Positions 1 to 11,400 of a DNA stretch of 64,000 bases are shown here, piece after piece. Made by a program: the position numbers and the translations under genes. Position 1 is the stretch's first letter. Each line of letters opens with the position of its first letter. A model generated the notes under the pieces. That model worked only from the letters and a program-made list of their open reading frames with translations. It ran no database searches and was not told the DNA's origin. This DNA is from Aquimarina atlantica (GTDB lineage: Bacteria; Bacteroidota; Bacteroidia; Flavobacteriales; Flavobacteriaceae), in NCBI RefSeq assembly GCF_000626715.1, contig NZ_AQRA01000014.1:1-64000 (forward strand), given 5' to 3'.

Positions 1-3000
1 AGTGTGATTACAGACTTAACGTTAACTCGTAATCCAATAACTTTATCGATAGGCCCAGCTGATCCATGTGGAGTTTCTGCTGCAGAACGCCAGGCATTAA
101 TTGATTTATACAATAGTACAAATGGAGCAAATTGGACCAATACAACAGCAAATAATCAACCATGGTTGATTAATGATCCTACTTCTAAAGTATGTGATTG
201 GTATGGAGTTACTGTTGCTAATGATGAAGTAAGAGGTTTATCACTTACTAATAATAACTTAAATGGAAGTATACCTACAAGCATTGGTAATATGCCAAAT
301 CTATCATCATTATATCTGAATTTTAATAATTTATCAGGAAACATTCCAACAAATATTGGAACTTTATCTAAGTTAAGATATTTGTATTTAAACTCTAATC
401 AATTAACAGGAAACATACCGGCAGAACTAGGTAATCTACCAGATTTACTTGATCTGATGCTCTATAGTAATAAATTAACCGGGAGTATTCCTCCAGAATT
501 AGGAAACTTATCAAGTTTAAGAGATTTGAATTTATTGCGAAACCAATTATCGGGTTCGATACCACCAGAACTAGGACAACTTTCTGCCAGTCTTTTTAGG
601 ATTAATATAGCAGAAAACTATAATTTGAGTGGTAAAATCCCATCTTCCCTGAAAAATTTATCAGGTTTAACAACTTTTAGATTTAATACAAATAAGTTTA
701 TTTTTTCAGATGTTGAAGCCGATTTTAATGACTTAAACGCAAAAGTGAATATATTTAATTATTCTCCTCAAGCCAAAGTAGATCAAACACAAACCTTATC
801 GGTTATTAAAAACGGAAATATAACCTTAACCAGTACAGTATTAACCAGTACAAATAACAGTTATCAATGGTATAAAGATGGGGTTGCAATTACCGGAGCA
901 ACAAACAAAGATTTGATCATTTCTAATGCTACAGATGCAGATGCAGGAGTATATCATTTTACTGCCACCAATAGTGTAGTCACTGGATTAACATTAACTC
1001 GTAACCCAATAACCTTATCGATAAGCCCGGCAGATGGTTGTGGAGTTTCTGCAGTAGAAAAACAAGCACTAATTGATTTATACAATAGTACAAATGGAGC
1101 CAATTGGACCAATAATTCAAATTGGTTATCTGTTACAGTTCCGGTTTGTGATTGGTATGGTGTTACTGTAATAGATGGTAAAGTTATTGCGGTAGAGTTA
1201 GTTAGTAATAATTTGGTGGGTGACATTCCAGCTGGAATAAATGGGCTGGTAAACCTGATCAAGTTAAACCTGGAAACGAATCAACTTACAGGAACAATTC
1301 CTGTAGAGATGGGACAGTTAGCAAATCTTGAGTTTTTATCTCTAAATCAAAATGACTTGTATGAGGAGATTCCTACAGAATTAGAATTATTAAGTAAGTT
1401 AAGATCCCTGTATTTAGGGCACAATAAATTAACAGGAACTATTCCTGTTTCTTTATCTAAACTTAGTAACCTTAGATATTTACACCTTCAGGGAAATAAA
1501 CTATCTGGAGAGATTCCCGTAGCATTGGGAATTTTATCTAACCTTACAGATTTAAACCTTTATAGCAATGCTCTTACAGGAAATATTCCGGTAGAATTAG
1601 GACAATTGTTAAATCTAAAATCACTGCATTTAGATAATAACCAACTTTCCGGGAGTATTCCGGTAACCTTTGGGGAATTACTTAATTTGGTAGATTTAAA
1701 TCTATATAACAATAGTCTTTCAGGTAGTATTCCTGAAGAGTTGGGGAATCTATCAAAGTTACAATCTTTATATATTTATAATAATCAACTGTCAGGAGGT
1801 ATTCCGGTTACATTCGGCCGGTTATCAAATCTAAAAGCATTGGATGCTCACAGTAATGAACTTACAGGTGGGGTTCCAGATGCTATAAGTGAATTGTCAA
1901 ACCTGGAGTCTTTATGGTTACAGGATAATCAACTTTCAGGAAAAATACCTTCTACCTTAATTACATTACCTAAACTTCAATTAGTATACCTCAACGATAA
2001 TCAATTTGTGTTTTCTGATCTTGAATCAGAGTTCAATGCATACAATTTAAGATTAGGATCAGGGTTCAAATATTTCCCACAGGGCAAAGTCGATTTGGAA
2101 GAAGAACAACCGGTTGTACTAGGTGATGAAATTATTTTAGGAACCAAGGCACTTACCAGTAGTAATAATAGCTATCAATGGTATAAGAATGGAGCAGCAA
2201 TATCGGGAGCTATAAATAGTACATATAAAATAACAGCAGCCAAACAAAGTGATGCGGGAGTATATCATTTTGAAGCGACCAACTCTATTGTACATGACTT
2301 GATTTTAGAACGTAACCCTATTACTTTGAAAGTTACGTCGGATGTGTGCTCAGTATCTGCTCGAGAAAAGCAAGGGCTTATCGATTTTTACACACAAACC
2401 GGGGGAGCGGGTTGGACTACAAAAACGAATTGGTTAACAGATACTCCAGTATGTAATTGGTATGGAGTAACCGTAGTAAACGGAAAAGTGACAGAAGTAA
2501 AATTAGGGAATAACAATTTGACAGGAAGTTTATCAACTTCTTTGATAGAATTGACTAATTTAAAACAACTCGATCTGTCTAATAATCAATTAGAAGGAAG
2601 AATTCCTGTTGAAATTATACAGCTAACAAACTTAGAGCAGATTATATTGTCTGATAATAATTTTATAGGAAACCTACCGAAAGAATTAGGGCAGTTGACA
2701 CAATTAAAAAACCTACAACTAAATAATAATCAACTTACAGGGAATATCCCGGTTGAGTATACTCAATTAACCAGTTTAGAAGAGTTAGGAATAAGTAATA
2801 ATCAACTTGCCGGTGGTATCCCTTCAGGATTTGATCAACTAGTTGGATTTACAAAATTTGCTATTTTCGATAATCAATTTGTGTTCTCAGAAATAGAGCC
2901 GGCGTTTATAGCTTTACAAACGAAACTAGCAGCTAATTTTGTCTATAGTCCACAAGCCAAAGTAGATCAGGAAGAAATAATATCTGCAGCAGTAGGAGAA

Positions 3001-6000
3001 CCTATTACCTTAACTAGCATTGCCTTGACCAGTACAAATAATACGTATCAATGGTATAAAGACAATGTAGCAATCGCAGGAGCAACAGATAAGAATTTTG
3101 TAATCGCTTCTGCCAGTGAAGCAGATGCTGGGATTTATCATTTTACATCAACAAATAGTGTAGTTGCCGGACTAACATTAACACGTCATCAAGTAAAATT
3201 AGAAGTAGGTACCTCTTCTTGTGAAATATCGGCAGCAGAACGTCAGGCTTTAATCGATATCTATAATACTACGAATGGAGCTAATTGGGCTAATACTTTG
3301 TCAAATAACAAGCCCTGGTTAATCAATGATCCTAATTCTAAAGTATGCGATTGGTATGGAGTAAAGGTGACTAATGGAAAAGTAACCTCATTAAGGTTAG
3401 TAAACAATACCCTGGCAGGTAATATTCCTTCTTCTTTGTTTCAATTGGTTGGTCTGCAAGATGTTCAGCTTTCAGATAATCAGCTTACAGGGAAGATTCC
3501 TTTAGAATTACTAACCTTAATCAAGTTACAGACATTGAATTTAAGTAACAATCAATTAGAGGGAGAAATCCCCGAAAACATTGATCAATTATCAAATTTA
3601 GAGCATTTATTATTATCCAACAATAGTTTTATAGGGGGTATACCAAAATCATTAGGACAATTAATAAAACTCGAAGATCTTCAGTTAAATTCAAATCAAC
3701 TTACGGGTAGTATTCCAGAAGAGTTAGGAGGGTTGAGTAATTTAAGATCAATAGCAATATCTAATAACCAATTATCAGGTAACATTCCTGTTACATTTAC
3801 TCAATTAACCAAATTAGAGATATTTAAAATAGATAATAATCTATTTTCTGGTACCATCCCTACCGGATTGGATCAATTTGTTGGATTTAGAAACTTCGCC
3901 ATTTTTGATAATAAATTTATATTCTCAGAAATAGAACCTACGTTTACTGCTCTAAAAGCTAAACTAGGAGTAGGTTTTATTCATAACCCACAAGCTAAAG
4001 TTGATGAAATTGAATCTAGAACTGTTGTTGCTGGTTTGCAAGCAACTTTAACATCGAATATACTTACCAGTACGAATAATAGCTACCAATGGTATAAAGA
4101 TGGTGTAGCTATTCCGGGAGCTACTAATAAAGAATTAGTATTTAATGCTATTAGTGAAAGTGATGCGGGAGTTTATCATTTTACAGCAACCAATAGTATC
4201 GTAACAGAACTAACAATAGAACGTAATTCGATAACCATATCAATAGCTCCGGCTGATTCTTGTGGAGTATCGGCAGCAGAAAAGCAAGGACTAATAGATT
4301 TTTATAATACTACAAATGGAGCAGGATGGACCAATAATACAAATTGGTTATCGGCTACAGTTTCGGTTTGTGATTGGTATGGAGTTACCGTTGTAGATGG
4401 GAAAGTAACAGCTTTGTCATTACCAAAAAATAATGTAGCAGGAGAAATCCCTGCTTCAATTTCTCAGTTAATTAATCTTACCACATTACGACTAAATGAT
4501 AATAAATTATCAAGTGATATTCCATCTACTTTAGGAAAAGTATTAAGTCTGGAACATTTATATCTTTCCTGGAATCATTTAACAGGAGAAATCCCATCTG
4601 CTTTAGGAAAATTAAAAGGCTTAAAAACCTTAGAAGCAATGGGGAACCAACTTACAGGAAATATACCTGTAGAACTGGGTAATCTTACAAGTCTGGAAAG
4701 ACTTAGCTTGTATCGTAATCTATTAACAGGAACAATTCCTGTTGAGCTAAGTAACTTATTAAACTTGAGGTATCTTAGTCTAAGTGATAATCAATTATCA
4801 GGAAGTATTCCTGCATCATTAGGTAACCTTACTAAATTAGAAGAACTTAGTTTATTTAGAAACCAGCTTACAGAAAGTATTCCTGTTCAATTAGGACAAT
4901 TAAGCAGTTTAAAACACCTTTATTTAAATCATAATCAACTTACAGGAAGTATACCAGTGGAGTTTGGAGCATTAAGCAATCTTCAATTTTTATGGTTGAG
5001 TACTAATGAATTGACCAATACTATTCCTGCAGAATTAGGAAACCTAAGAAAATTACAAGATTTTAAAGCAAATGATAACCAACTCTCAGGAAGCATACCT
5101 ATTGCTTTAGGAAATGTATCAAGCCTTAAATACCTCGAATTAGCGAGAAACCAATTGTCTGGACCAATCCCAGTTCAATTTGGGCAATTAACAAATTTAC
5201 AGCAATTATATCTTAGTGATAATCAACTTTCGGGAAGAGTACCTACGGCATTAAGTCAGTTGACTAGTTTAAAACATCTGATGATTGATTCGAACAGATT
5301 TGTTTTTTGGAATGTAGAACCAGAATTTAATACTTACGTAACAAATCTTATTAGCTTTTTGTACATTCCTCAGGCAAAAGTTGATCTGGTAGAAAATCAT
5401 ACTATTTACACGGGTAAATCTATAACCTTTACCAGTAATGCACTTACAAGTACTAATAATAGTTATCAGTGGTATAAAAATAATATTGCAATACCAGGAG
5501 CAACAAATAAAGATTTAATAATAACCAGTGCAACTGCTGCTGACGCTGGAGTATATCATTTTACAGCTACGAATAGTGTTGTTACAGGATTAACTTTGGT
5601 ACGTAATTCTATCACCCTTTCTGTACTTGTGCCTAATTGGGATTCGACTCAATCTTTTTGTAGCTCTGAGAAAATTCCAACAATAAGTGATTTAGTATCT
5701 CCGATTCCTAATACACCAACAGTTACTTGGTATGAAACGCAAACAGGAGGAACAGCTTTAGTTGGATCTACAGAATTAGAAGCTATAGTATATTGGGCTG
5801 AAGGAAATTCAAGTGACCCTAGAGTAGGCGTAAAAGTAAACTTGAATGAAGGTGCTCCGGGAGTTGAAGAAGAAGGTTATCAGGCATTTTCAATAGTATC
5901 AAACTCTAAAATAAAAGACCTTAAGATCACAGGAACAAATATTAACTGGTATAGTACACCTACTGGAGGAATGCCTCTTGACATAAATACGGTATTAGAA

Positions 6001-7677
6001 GACGGAAAATCATATTTTGCGCAGCAAGGCTCTGTTAGCTGTAGATTTGAAGTTGTTGTTGCTGTAAAAGTATTTGAACCAGAAGGAGACGGATGGCAAT
6101 ATTTCTGTAAATCAACGGGTCCTACTATAGCTGATCTTGGGGCTAGATATACAATTTTAAGTGGCCATACATTGGTATGGTACAAAGCAGCTACCGGAAC
6201 AGAAACATATGTATCTACAGAAGGTTTGGTTGATAAAGGAGTATATTATTTAGTTCAGAGAGATGCATTAAATAATGAAAGTACCAGGAAAAGAATTACC
6301 GTTTCTATTTTTGATGTCCCTGCACCAATTGTAACCAATAAAAATCAGATTTTTTATACAAATGATCCAGTATATGTTTCAGATTTGGTAGCTACAGGAA
6401 ATAATATCCTATGGTATGATGCAGCTTTTGGAGGAACGGCATATAATCCTACAGAAAAACTTGTTGATGGAAGAACTTATTATGCAGCCCAAACAGATAT
6501 AAACTGTACACCAGGTGATATAGGTTGCTGTACAAGTACATTTAGAGAAGAAGTGACAGTAACAATAAGAGAAGAACTGCCACCTTCATTGATCGGATGC
6601 GAAAGATTTCGTCCTCAACCGGGAGAACGTTATGTAATAAGTGCGTGGGTGCGAGAAGATGGATTATTGGCAATTAACCCGGTAACCAGAAACTTTAGTG
6701 AAGTAAGTAATGTATTTACAGATTTATTAAATCATATTGTGAAAGACAAGGTTTTGGCCCCGGTAATAGCAGATAGGCATATCCCAGAAGTATATGTTCC
6801 AAAACCTGATACTCGCGAATTTGATGTATTAGTTCCTTTTATTAAAAATGCTGTGGATAAAAACTTAACCATATATGATTTTGAATATGTAAAAGAAAGA
6901 CAGAATGGAGTAGGACCAGAGAGAACGGTGGGATTTGAATTTTCATTGGTTCCGGGTAAAAAACATACACCTCAATTTAAATATAGAACACCAAATGTGA
7001 AAGGGTATAACTATCCCTATCCACTTCTAAATAATCCTACTCTTACTTTAAACTTTACTGGAACTTCTGTATGTGGTACTAAATTTTGTATGAATTCGTC
7101 TTTTAAAATTGATGGAGGATCATTGTCCTATAACAGAAATAATATTGTAAATACTAGTTATAGAACATCGGGAATGTTTTCTAATATTACTAAATATACC
7201 TACACTATAGATCCCGATTATCAGGCTATGGAATATGTAAATTCATTATTGCGATTACGATATCGAAATAAAGATGGAGTTGATATTATTCCTCAAAATA
7301 GAACAGATATAGAGTTTAAACCAAAGGGAGAGATAGTAGATGGTTGGCAAAGAGTTTCGGCTGATTTCACAATCCCTATAGACGCTACAAATATGCAGAT
7401 TCATTTAGAAAGCAATATTCAGGGAGATGGATTAGAGCAGCTAAACGTATATTTTGATGATGTGAGAATACATCCTTTTAAAGGTAATATGAAAACTTTT
7501 GTATATGATCCTATTACCCAAAGATTGAAATCAGAATTAGATGAAAACAATTATGCAACTTTTTATGAATATGATCAGGAAGGTGGTCTGATACGTGTCA
7601 AAAAAGAGACAGAAAGAGGAGTCTTTACCATTCAGGAAACACGTTCAGGAAACTCTAAACTTAATGGGCAGAAATAA
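1..7677 (+). CDS. Giant LRR / Ig-like repeat protein with YD-type C-terminal tail (5' partial)
   Basis: The window opens inside this gene. The GTG at position 4 falls in the end of an Ig-like domain and is not a credible start, so the true start lies upstream. The visible 2557 residues contain five super-repeats, each a cap with a CxVSAxE(K/R)Q motif and a C(D/N)WYGV motif, then plant-type leucine-rich repeats (LxxNxLxGxIP), then an Ig-like domain (YQWYK...DAGVYHF). Caps start near residues 22, 347, 780, 1075 and 1419. Around residues 1880-2200 there are three FC/WY-type Ig-like modules typical of flavobacterial surface proteins. Near 2445-2500 a carbohydrate-binding-like segment leads into a short YD-repeat-like tail (VYDPITQRL, FYEYDQEG). 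No type IX sorting domain is visible. It precedes a secreted protein and an RHS toxin on the same strand, which suggests a surface-exposed adhesion or delivery partner. The domain calls are firm; the function is inferred. Confidence 0.5.
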   Translation, partial: SVITDLTLTRNPITLSIGPADPCGVSAAERQALIDLYNSTNGANWTNTTANNQPWLINDPTSKVCDWYGVTVANDEVRGLSLTNNNLNGSIPTSIGNMPNLSSLYLNFNNLSGNIPTNIGTLSKLRYLYLNSNQLTGNIPAELGNLPDLLDLMLYSNKLTGSIPPELGNLSSLRDLNLLRNQLSGSIPPELGQLSASLFRINIAENYNLSGKIPSSLKNLSGLTTFRFNTNKFIFSDVEADFNDLNAKVNIFNYSPQAKVDQTQTLSVIKNGNITLTSTVLTSTNNSYQWYKDGVAITGATNKDLIISNATDADAGVYHFTATNSVVTGLTLTRNPITLSISPADGCGVSAVEKQALIDLYNSTNGANWTNNSNWLSVTVPVCDWYGVTVIDGKVIAVELVSNNLVGDIPAGINGLVNLIKLNLETNQLTGTIPVEMGQLANLEFLSLNQNDLYEEIPTELELLSKLRSLYLGHNKLTGTIPVSLSKLSNLRYLHLQGNKLSGEIPVALGILSNLTDLNLYSNALTGNIPVELGQLLNLKSLHLDNNQLSGSIPVTFGELLNLVDLNLYNNSLSGSIPEELGNLSKLQSLYIYNNQLSGGIPVTFGRLSNLKALDAHSNELTGGVPDAISELSNLESLWLQDNQLSGKIPSTLITLPKLQLVYLNDNQFVFSDLESEFNAYNLRLGSGFKYFPQGKVDLEEEQPVVLGDEIILGTKALTSSNNSYQWYKNGAAISGAINSTYKITAAKQSDAGVYHFEATNSIVHDLILERNPITLKVTSDVCSVSAREKQGLIDFYTQTGGAGWTTKTNWLTDTPVCNWYGVTVVNGKVTEVKLGNNNLTGSLSTSLIELTNLKQLDLSNNQLEGRIPVEIIQLTNLEQIILSDNNFIGNLPKELGQLTQLKNLQLNNNQLTGNIPVEYTQLTSLEELGISNNQLAGGIPSGFDQLVGFTKFAIFDNQFVFSEIEPAFIALQTKLAANFVYSPQAKVDQEEIISAAVGEPITLTSIALTSTNNTYQWYKDNVAIAGATDKNFVIASASEADAGIYHFTSTNSVVAGLTLTRHQVKLEVGTSSCEISAAERQALIDIYNTTNGANWANTLSNNKPWLINDPNSKVCDWYGVKVTNGKVTSLRLVNNTLAGNIPSSLFQLVGLQDVQLSDNQLTGKIPLELLTLIKLQTLNLSNNQLEGEIPENIDQLSNLEHLLLSNNSFIGGIPKSLGQLIKLEDLQLNSNQLTGSIPEELGGLSNLRSIAISNNQLSGNIPVTFTQLTKLEIFKIDNNLFSGTIPTGLDQFVGFRNFAIFDNKFIFSEIEPTFTALKAKLGVGFIHNPQAKVDEIESRTVVAGLQATLTSNILTSTNNSYQWYKDGVAIPGATNKELVFNAISESDAGVYHFTATNSIVTELTIERNSITISIAPADSCGVSAAEKQGLIDFYNTTNGAGWTNNTNWLSATVSVCDWYGVTVVDGKVTALSLPKNNVAGEIPASISQLINLTTLRLNDNKLSSDIPSTLGKVLSLEHLYLSWNHLTGEIPSALGKLKGLKTLEAMGNQLTGNIPVELGNLTSLERLSLYRNLLTGTIPVELSNLLNLRYLSLSDNQLSGSIPASLGNLTKLEELSLFRNQLTESIPVQLGQLSSLKHLYLNHNQLTGSIPVEFGALSNLQFLWLSTNELTNTIPAELGNLRKLQDFKANDNQLSGSIPIALGNVSSLKYLELARNQLSGPIPVQFGQLTNLQQLYLSDNQLSGRVPTALSQLTSLKHLMIDSNRFVFWNVEPEFNTYVTNLISFLYIPQAKVDLVENHTIYTGKSITFTSNALTSTNNSYQWYKNNIAIPGATNKDLIITSATAADAGVYHFTATNSVVTGLTLVRNSITLSVLVPNWDSTQSFCSSEKIPTISDLVSPIPNTPTVTWYETQTGGTALVGSTELEAIVYWAEGNSSDPRVGVKVNLNEGAPGVEEEGYQAFSIVSNSKIKDLKITGTNINWYSTPTGGMPLDINTVLEDGKSYFAQQGSVSCRFEVVVAVKVFEPEGDGWQYFCKSTGPTIADLGARYTILSGHTLVWYKAATGTETYVSTEGLVDKGVYYLVQRDALNNESTRKRITVSIFDVPAPIVTNKNQIFYTNDPVYVSDLVATGNNILWYDAAFGGTAYNPTEKLVDGRTYYAAQTDINCTPGDIGCCTSTFREEVTVTIREELPPSLIGCERFRPQPGERYVISAWVREDGLLAINPVTRNFSEVSNVFTDLLNHIVKDKVLAPVIADRHIPEVYVPKPDTREFDVLVPFIKNAVDKNLTIYDFEYVKERQNGVGPERTVGFEFSLVPGKKHTPQFKYRTPNVKGYNYPYPLLNNPTLTLNFTGTSVCGTKFCMNSSFKIDGGSLSYNRNNIVNTSYRTSGMFSNITKYTYTIDPDYQAMEYVNSLLRLRYRNKDGVDIIPQNRTDIEFKPKGEIVDGWQRVSADFTIPIDATNMQIHLESNIQGDGLEQLNVYFDDVRIHPFKGNMKTFVYDPITQRLKSELDENNYATFYEYDQEGGLIRVKKETERGVFTIQETRSGNSKLNGQK

Positions 7678-7751
7678 TGAGAGCGCGCAGCGATTACACG
7701 GGGTCTCAATTTTTAATTGATTGATTTCAAATAATTAAAAATATTAAACGC

Positions 7752-8471
7752 ATGAAAAAAACATATAAATATATTATCATTTTATTATGTTGTATTGGAA
7801 GTATACAGCAAAATAATGCGCAAAATATAAACATAAAAAATCTCTTTAAAAAGGTAGCACAATCATACAATGATAAAAAGCAATATCAGATTGATGTCAC
7901 CTATACTATGTATAGAGGGTTAACAGGAAATACGATTACAGAATCTTACCAGGGAAAAATGGTTAAGAACAATGAGTTTTCTCAAATGACGGTATTAAAT
8001 TCAGAAATTCTTCAATTTCCAGGAGGGCAATTAAATATTGATCATACTTCAAAAACAGCAACTTACATAGGTTCAAAAGGGACTTCTTCAAAGAATCAGC
8101 TATTGGATATTAATAGTTTTCTGGATTTTTATGATAAAGTAAAAGTTACAGAAAAGAATGGAGTTTTGGTCTGCGAGATGGTATCTGCCAAACCAAATAT
8201 TCAGAATCAATATGGTAAAGTAATACTATATATTAATAAAGAGAAGTATTTGATAGAAAAACAGGAATTGTTCTTCTCTACATTAATACCATTTGTAGAC
8301 GGTAATACCAAAAAAATGGATTATGGGCGCTTGATAGTTCATTTAAAAAACAGAGAATTAGAGAGTTCTGCTGCACCCGTTCTCAAGGATTATATCCATG
8401 TTTTATCAAAACAGAATATCACATTAGCAGAACAATATAAAGAGTATCACTTAACCAATCAGGCACACTAA
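7752..8471 (+). CDS. Secreted LolA-like protein of the LRR-RHS gene trio
   Basis: A 239-residue protein with a clean signal peptide: KK near the N-terminus, a hydrophobic core of about 15 residues, and likely cleavage after NNA before Q. The mature part is rich in beta-strand-type sequence (YQGKMVKN, GKVILYINKEKYLIEKQELFF), resembling the LolA/RseB-like fold that binds lipid or lipoprotein acyl chains; this is a fold impression, not a proven hit. No lipobox or membrane anchor is visible. It lies 74 bp after the LRR protein and 15 bp before the RHS protein on the same strand, so co-transcription is likely. A role as periplasmic chaperone or export helper for its giant neighbours is inference. 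Confidence 0.5.
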   Translation: MKKTYKYIIILLCCIGSIQQNNAQNINIKNLFKKVAQSYNDKKQYQIDVTYTMYRGLTGNTITESYQGKMVKNNEFSQMTVLNSEILQFPGGQLNIDHTSKTATYIGSKGTSSKNQLLDINSFLDFYDKVKVTEKNGVLVCEMVSAKPNIQNQYGKVILYINKEKYLIEKQELFFSTLIPFVDGNTKKMDYGRLIVHLKNRELESSAAPVLKDYIHVLSKQNITLAEQYKEYHLTNQAH

Positions 8472-8486
8472 AAAGAAAATGTATTT

Positions 8487-11400
8487 ATGAAGAATACGAA
8501 CACATATCTTAAGCTTTTTATCTTATTTTTTGTTATAACTTTTGGTTATAGCCAGGATAGATCAGAATATAATCCATCAGAAATTAGTAGTGCAATTACT
8601 TCTAATACTGCACTAGTATTTAGTCCGGATCTTGGATCATTAGCGAATACTACTACAGTTTCTGCAGCTACCAGTATAATTTTGAATGTAAATTCGGATC
8701 AGCCTCCATATGGTTGGTTTCGATATACAATACAACTGAATGTAACTCCTAGGTTGGCTAACGGAAATTTTGATGATGCAAATACATATCAGGTAGAATT
8801 ATCTGTAGAGCATAATGTGATTCCCGGATCAGGAAATAGTGGAGTCGATGTAAGAAAACATATTATAAAAGATAGGTATGGAGCTCGGATAGCTGTACAA
8901 CAAGGTACTTATGAAGATTTGGGAGCAGGTCAGTCACCAGATATCAATGGGTATATTCCCGAAAATATACGATTAGCGGCACAGTTAGATATAGAAAACT
9001 ATAAACAACTTTCAGATACAAGCCCTCTTCTTCAAGCAGTACATGATAACGTAAGAAACGAATTGACAGTAAAATGGCCTGTGATTGAAGGAGTGGATAA
9101 TTATCAATTAGAATGGACATGGATCGATAGTTATGGAGATACTTTTGAAACGACACGTACTCCAGACCTTATTAGGTTTAACACCAGAGATTTTGAACAA
9201 AACAGTACACGTGTTCAAACCATAAATAACGAATACAATATTCCGTTGATTTATAGCAAAGGGTATATTATTTATAGAGTAAGAGCTGTAGGCCGCTATC
9301 AAGAGAATGTATCTAAATATAAATATGGCAGATGGAGTAGTGGGACTAATGAGAAAACCACTGTTGCGAGTTGGCCAGATGTCTATCAAGTAACAGAAGA
9401 TCATGAAACTGGAAAAAACTGGCAGTTTCAGGCAAGTTATGCAGAAGAAGGCAAGAAAAAAGAAGTGGTGAGCTATTTTGATGGTACGTTACGAAACCGT
9501 CAGACCGTTACAAAAATCAATTCAGACGATAATACTATTATAGGCGAAGTGATTTATGACGCACAAGGTCGTCCTGCAATAGAAGTATTACCAGTTCCCA
9601 CAACACAAAAACAAATAGGGTATGTTAGAGATTTTAATCAAAGTACCTTACAACCAGGGACACCATATGATTATAAAGATTTTGATCTGAACAGTCAAAA
9701 TGTTTTGGATCAACCGACTGCAGAAAAAGCAATGGCTACTGCAAATGGAGCAAGTAAATACTATTCTGCAGCAAATGATACTAATGGTGATTTTAGAGAT
9801 CGGATACCTGATGCAGAGGGACATCCATTCTCTCAGATCGAATATATGCCTGATAACACAGGACGTATACGAAGAAAAAGTGGTGTAGGAGTTACTCATC
9901 AATTGGGTAGTGGTCAGGAGATGGAGTATTATTATGGTACCCCAGAGCAGAAAGAATTAAACCGCTTGTTTGGTTATAGTGTAGGGAATAAAGCACATTA
10001 TAAAAAGAATATGGTAATTGACCCTAATGGCCAGGCGAGTATTAGTTATATCGACCCTCAGGGCAGAACTATTGCTACTGCTTTATCAGGGTATTCACCG
10101 CAGAATCTGATAGGACTTCCTGATGAGGCCGATGCTAGCGGATTACATAAAGAGCTAAACGTTGATCTGTTGGGTAAGTTATCCAGAGATGCCAAAGACA
10201 CTAACACCGATAATAATATAAAAACTGCTACACAAAACTATGGAGCATCAGAAGATGCCTTAGAATATGCAGGAACTAAAGTTTCTCCTTTTGAAGAAAA
10301 CAGAACGTTTAACTATACAGTTGCTAATGATCCGTTTTTTGAATATGCCTGTACTACCACAAATAATGTACAATATCCGTTAGTATATGACCTGGCTATT
10401 AATGTATTAGATATAGATGGGAATTCTCTAATGACGGTGCCGGTAAAAGAAAAAATAGATTTAAGTAAAGGAACTCCAGGAACATTTGTATTACCAGAAT
10501 TTGTAGCACCAGTAAAGAGAGGAAGTTACAGCATTACCAAAAGTTTGGTGGTGAGTAGAGAAGCTTTAGAAGAGTATGCAGATGCATATGTAAAAAAACT
10601 TCAGGATAAAAACGATGCTTGTTATATCAGCCCCGAAGAGGTAACGAATTTACCCGTATTAAGTTTTGAAGGTTGTTTTGTGACTTGCAAAGAATGTGAG
10701 GATGCTTTAGTTGCAGATTATGGAGGAAGAGCTTCTTATGTAACTACTCAGGTAGCCAATTATGATTATTCAAAATTGGATTACCTGTCTGCTACAGAAT
10801 TAGCCAATGAAAAGATAAGATTGGGCGATGTGTTTGGTATCCAATGGGATGCTTTGGTAAGAGCTTGTAATGCACCATGTGCAGATGGTACTATTGATAC
10901 AGGTGATACCACAGAGGATATCGTAGCCAATTCAATTAGTTGTGGTATAGCAGCATCAGCATTGCTTAATGATATGAAACCATTGGGACAGTATGGTGCA
11001 TATACAGCAAATATATATAATAACCAAGCTTCAGGAGCATCTACTTCTGCAAATAATGCTAAGCTGAATATTTATAATGAAGCAAATGAATTGTATAGCG
11101 CCAAAACTTCTTCGGGAGTATTTAATAGCTGGCGTAATCCTCGCCATGCAAAATATGATGCCGCACCAAGCGGAACAGGAGTATACACAAAAGGACACTA
11201 TTATAATGAAGAAGGTACCATAAGTTATGTAAAAATAAAACAAACGATTACTATTACCACTACTGATGCTGGAGAGGTGCAAGAAGAGATTAGCTATGCT
11301 CCAGCATTACAAGAAGGTGCTGTTATTATAGAAAAGCCAGGCGATCCAGAGTTTGTGTATGTAGAGCCGCAATACCTCGCTAATGTATCAGATTTTCTAA

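Noticed and set aside
4-6. GTG as start codon of the LRR giant
   Set aside because: It lies in the last strand of an Ig-like domain identical in type to the later repeats; the gene clearly continues upstream of the window.
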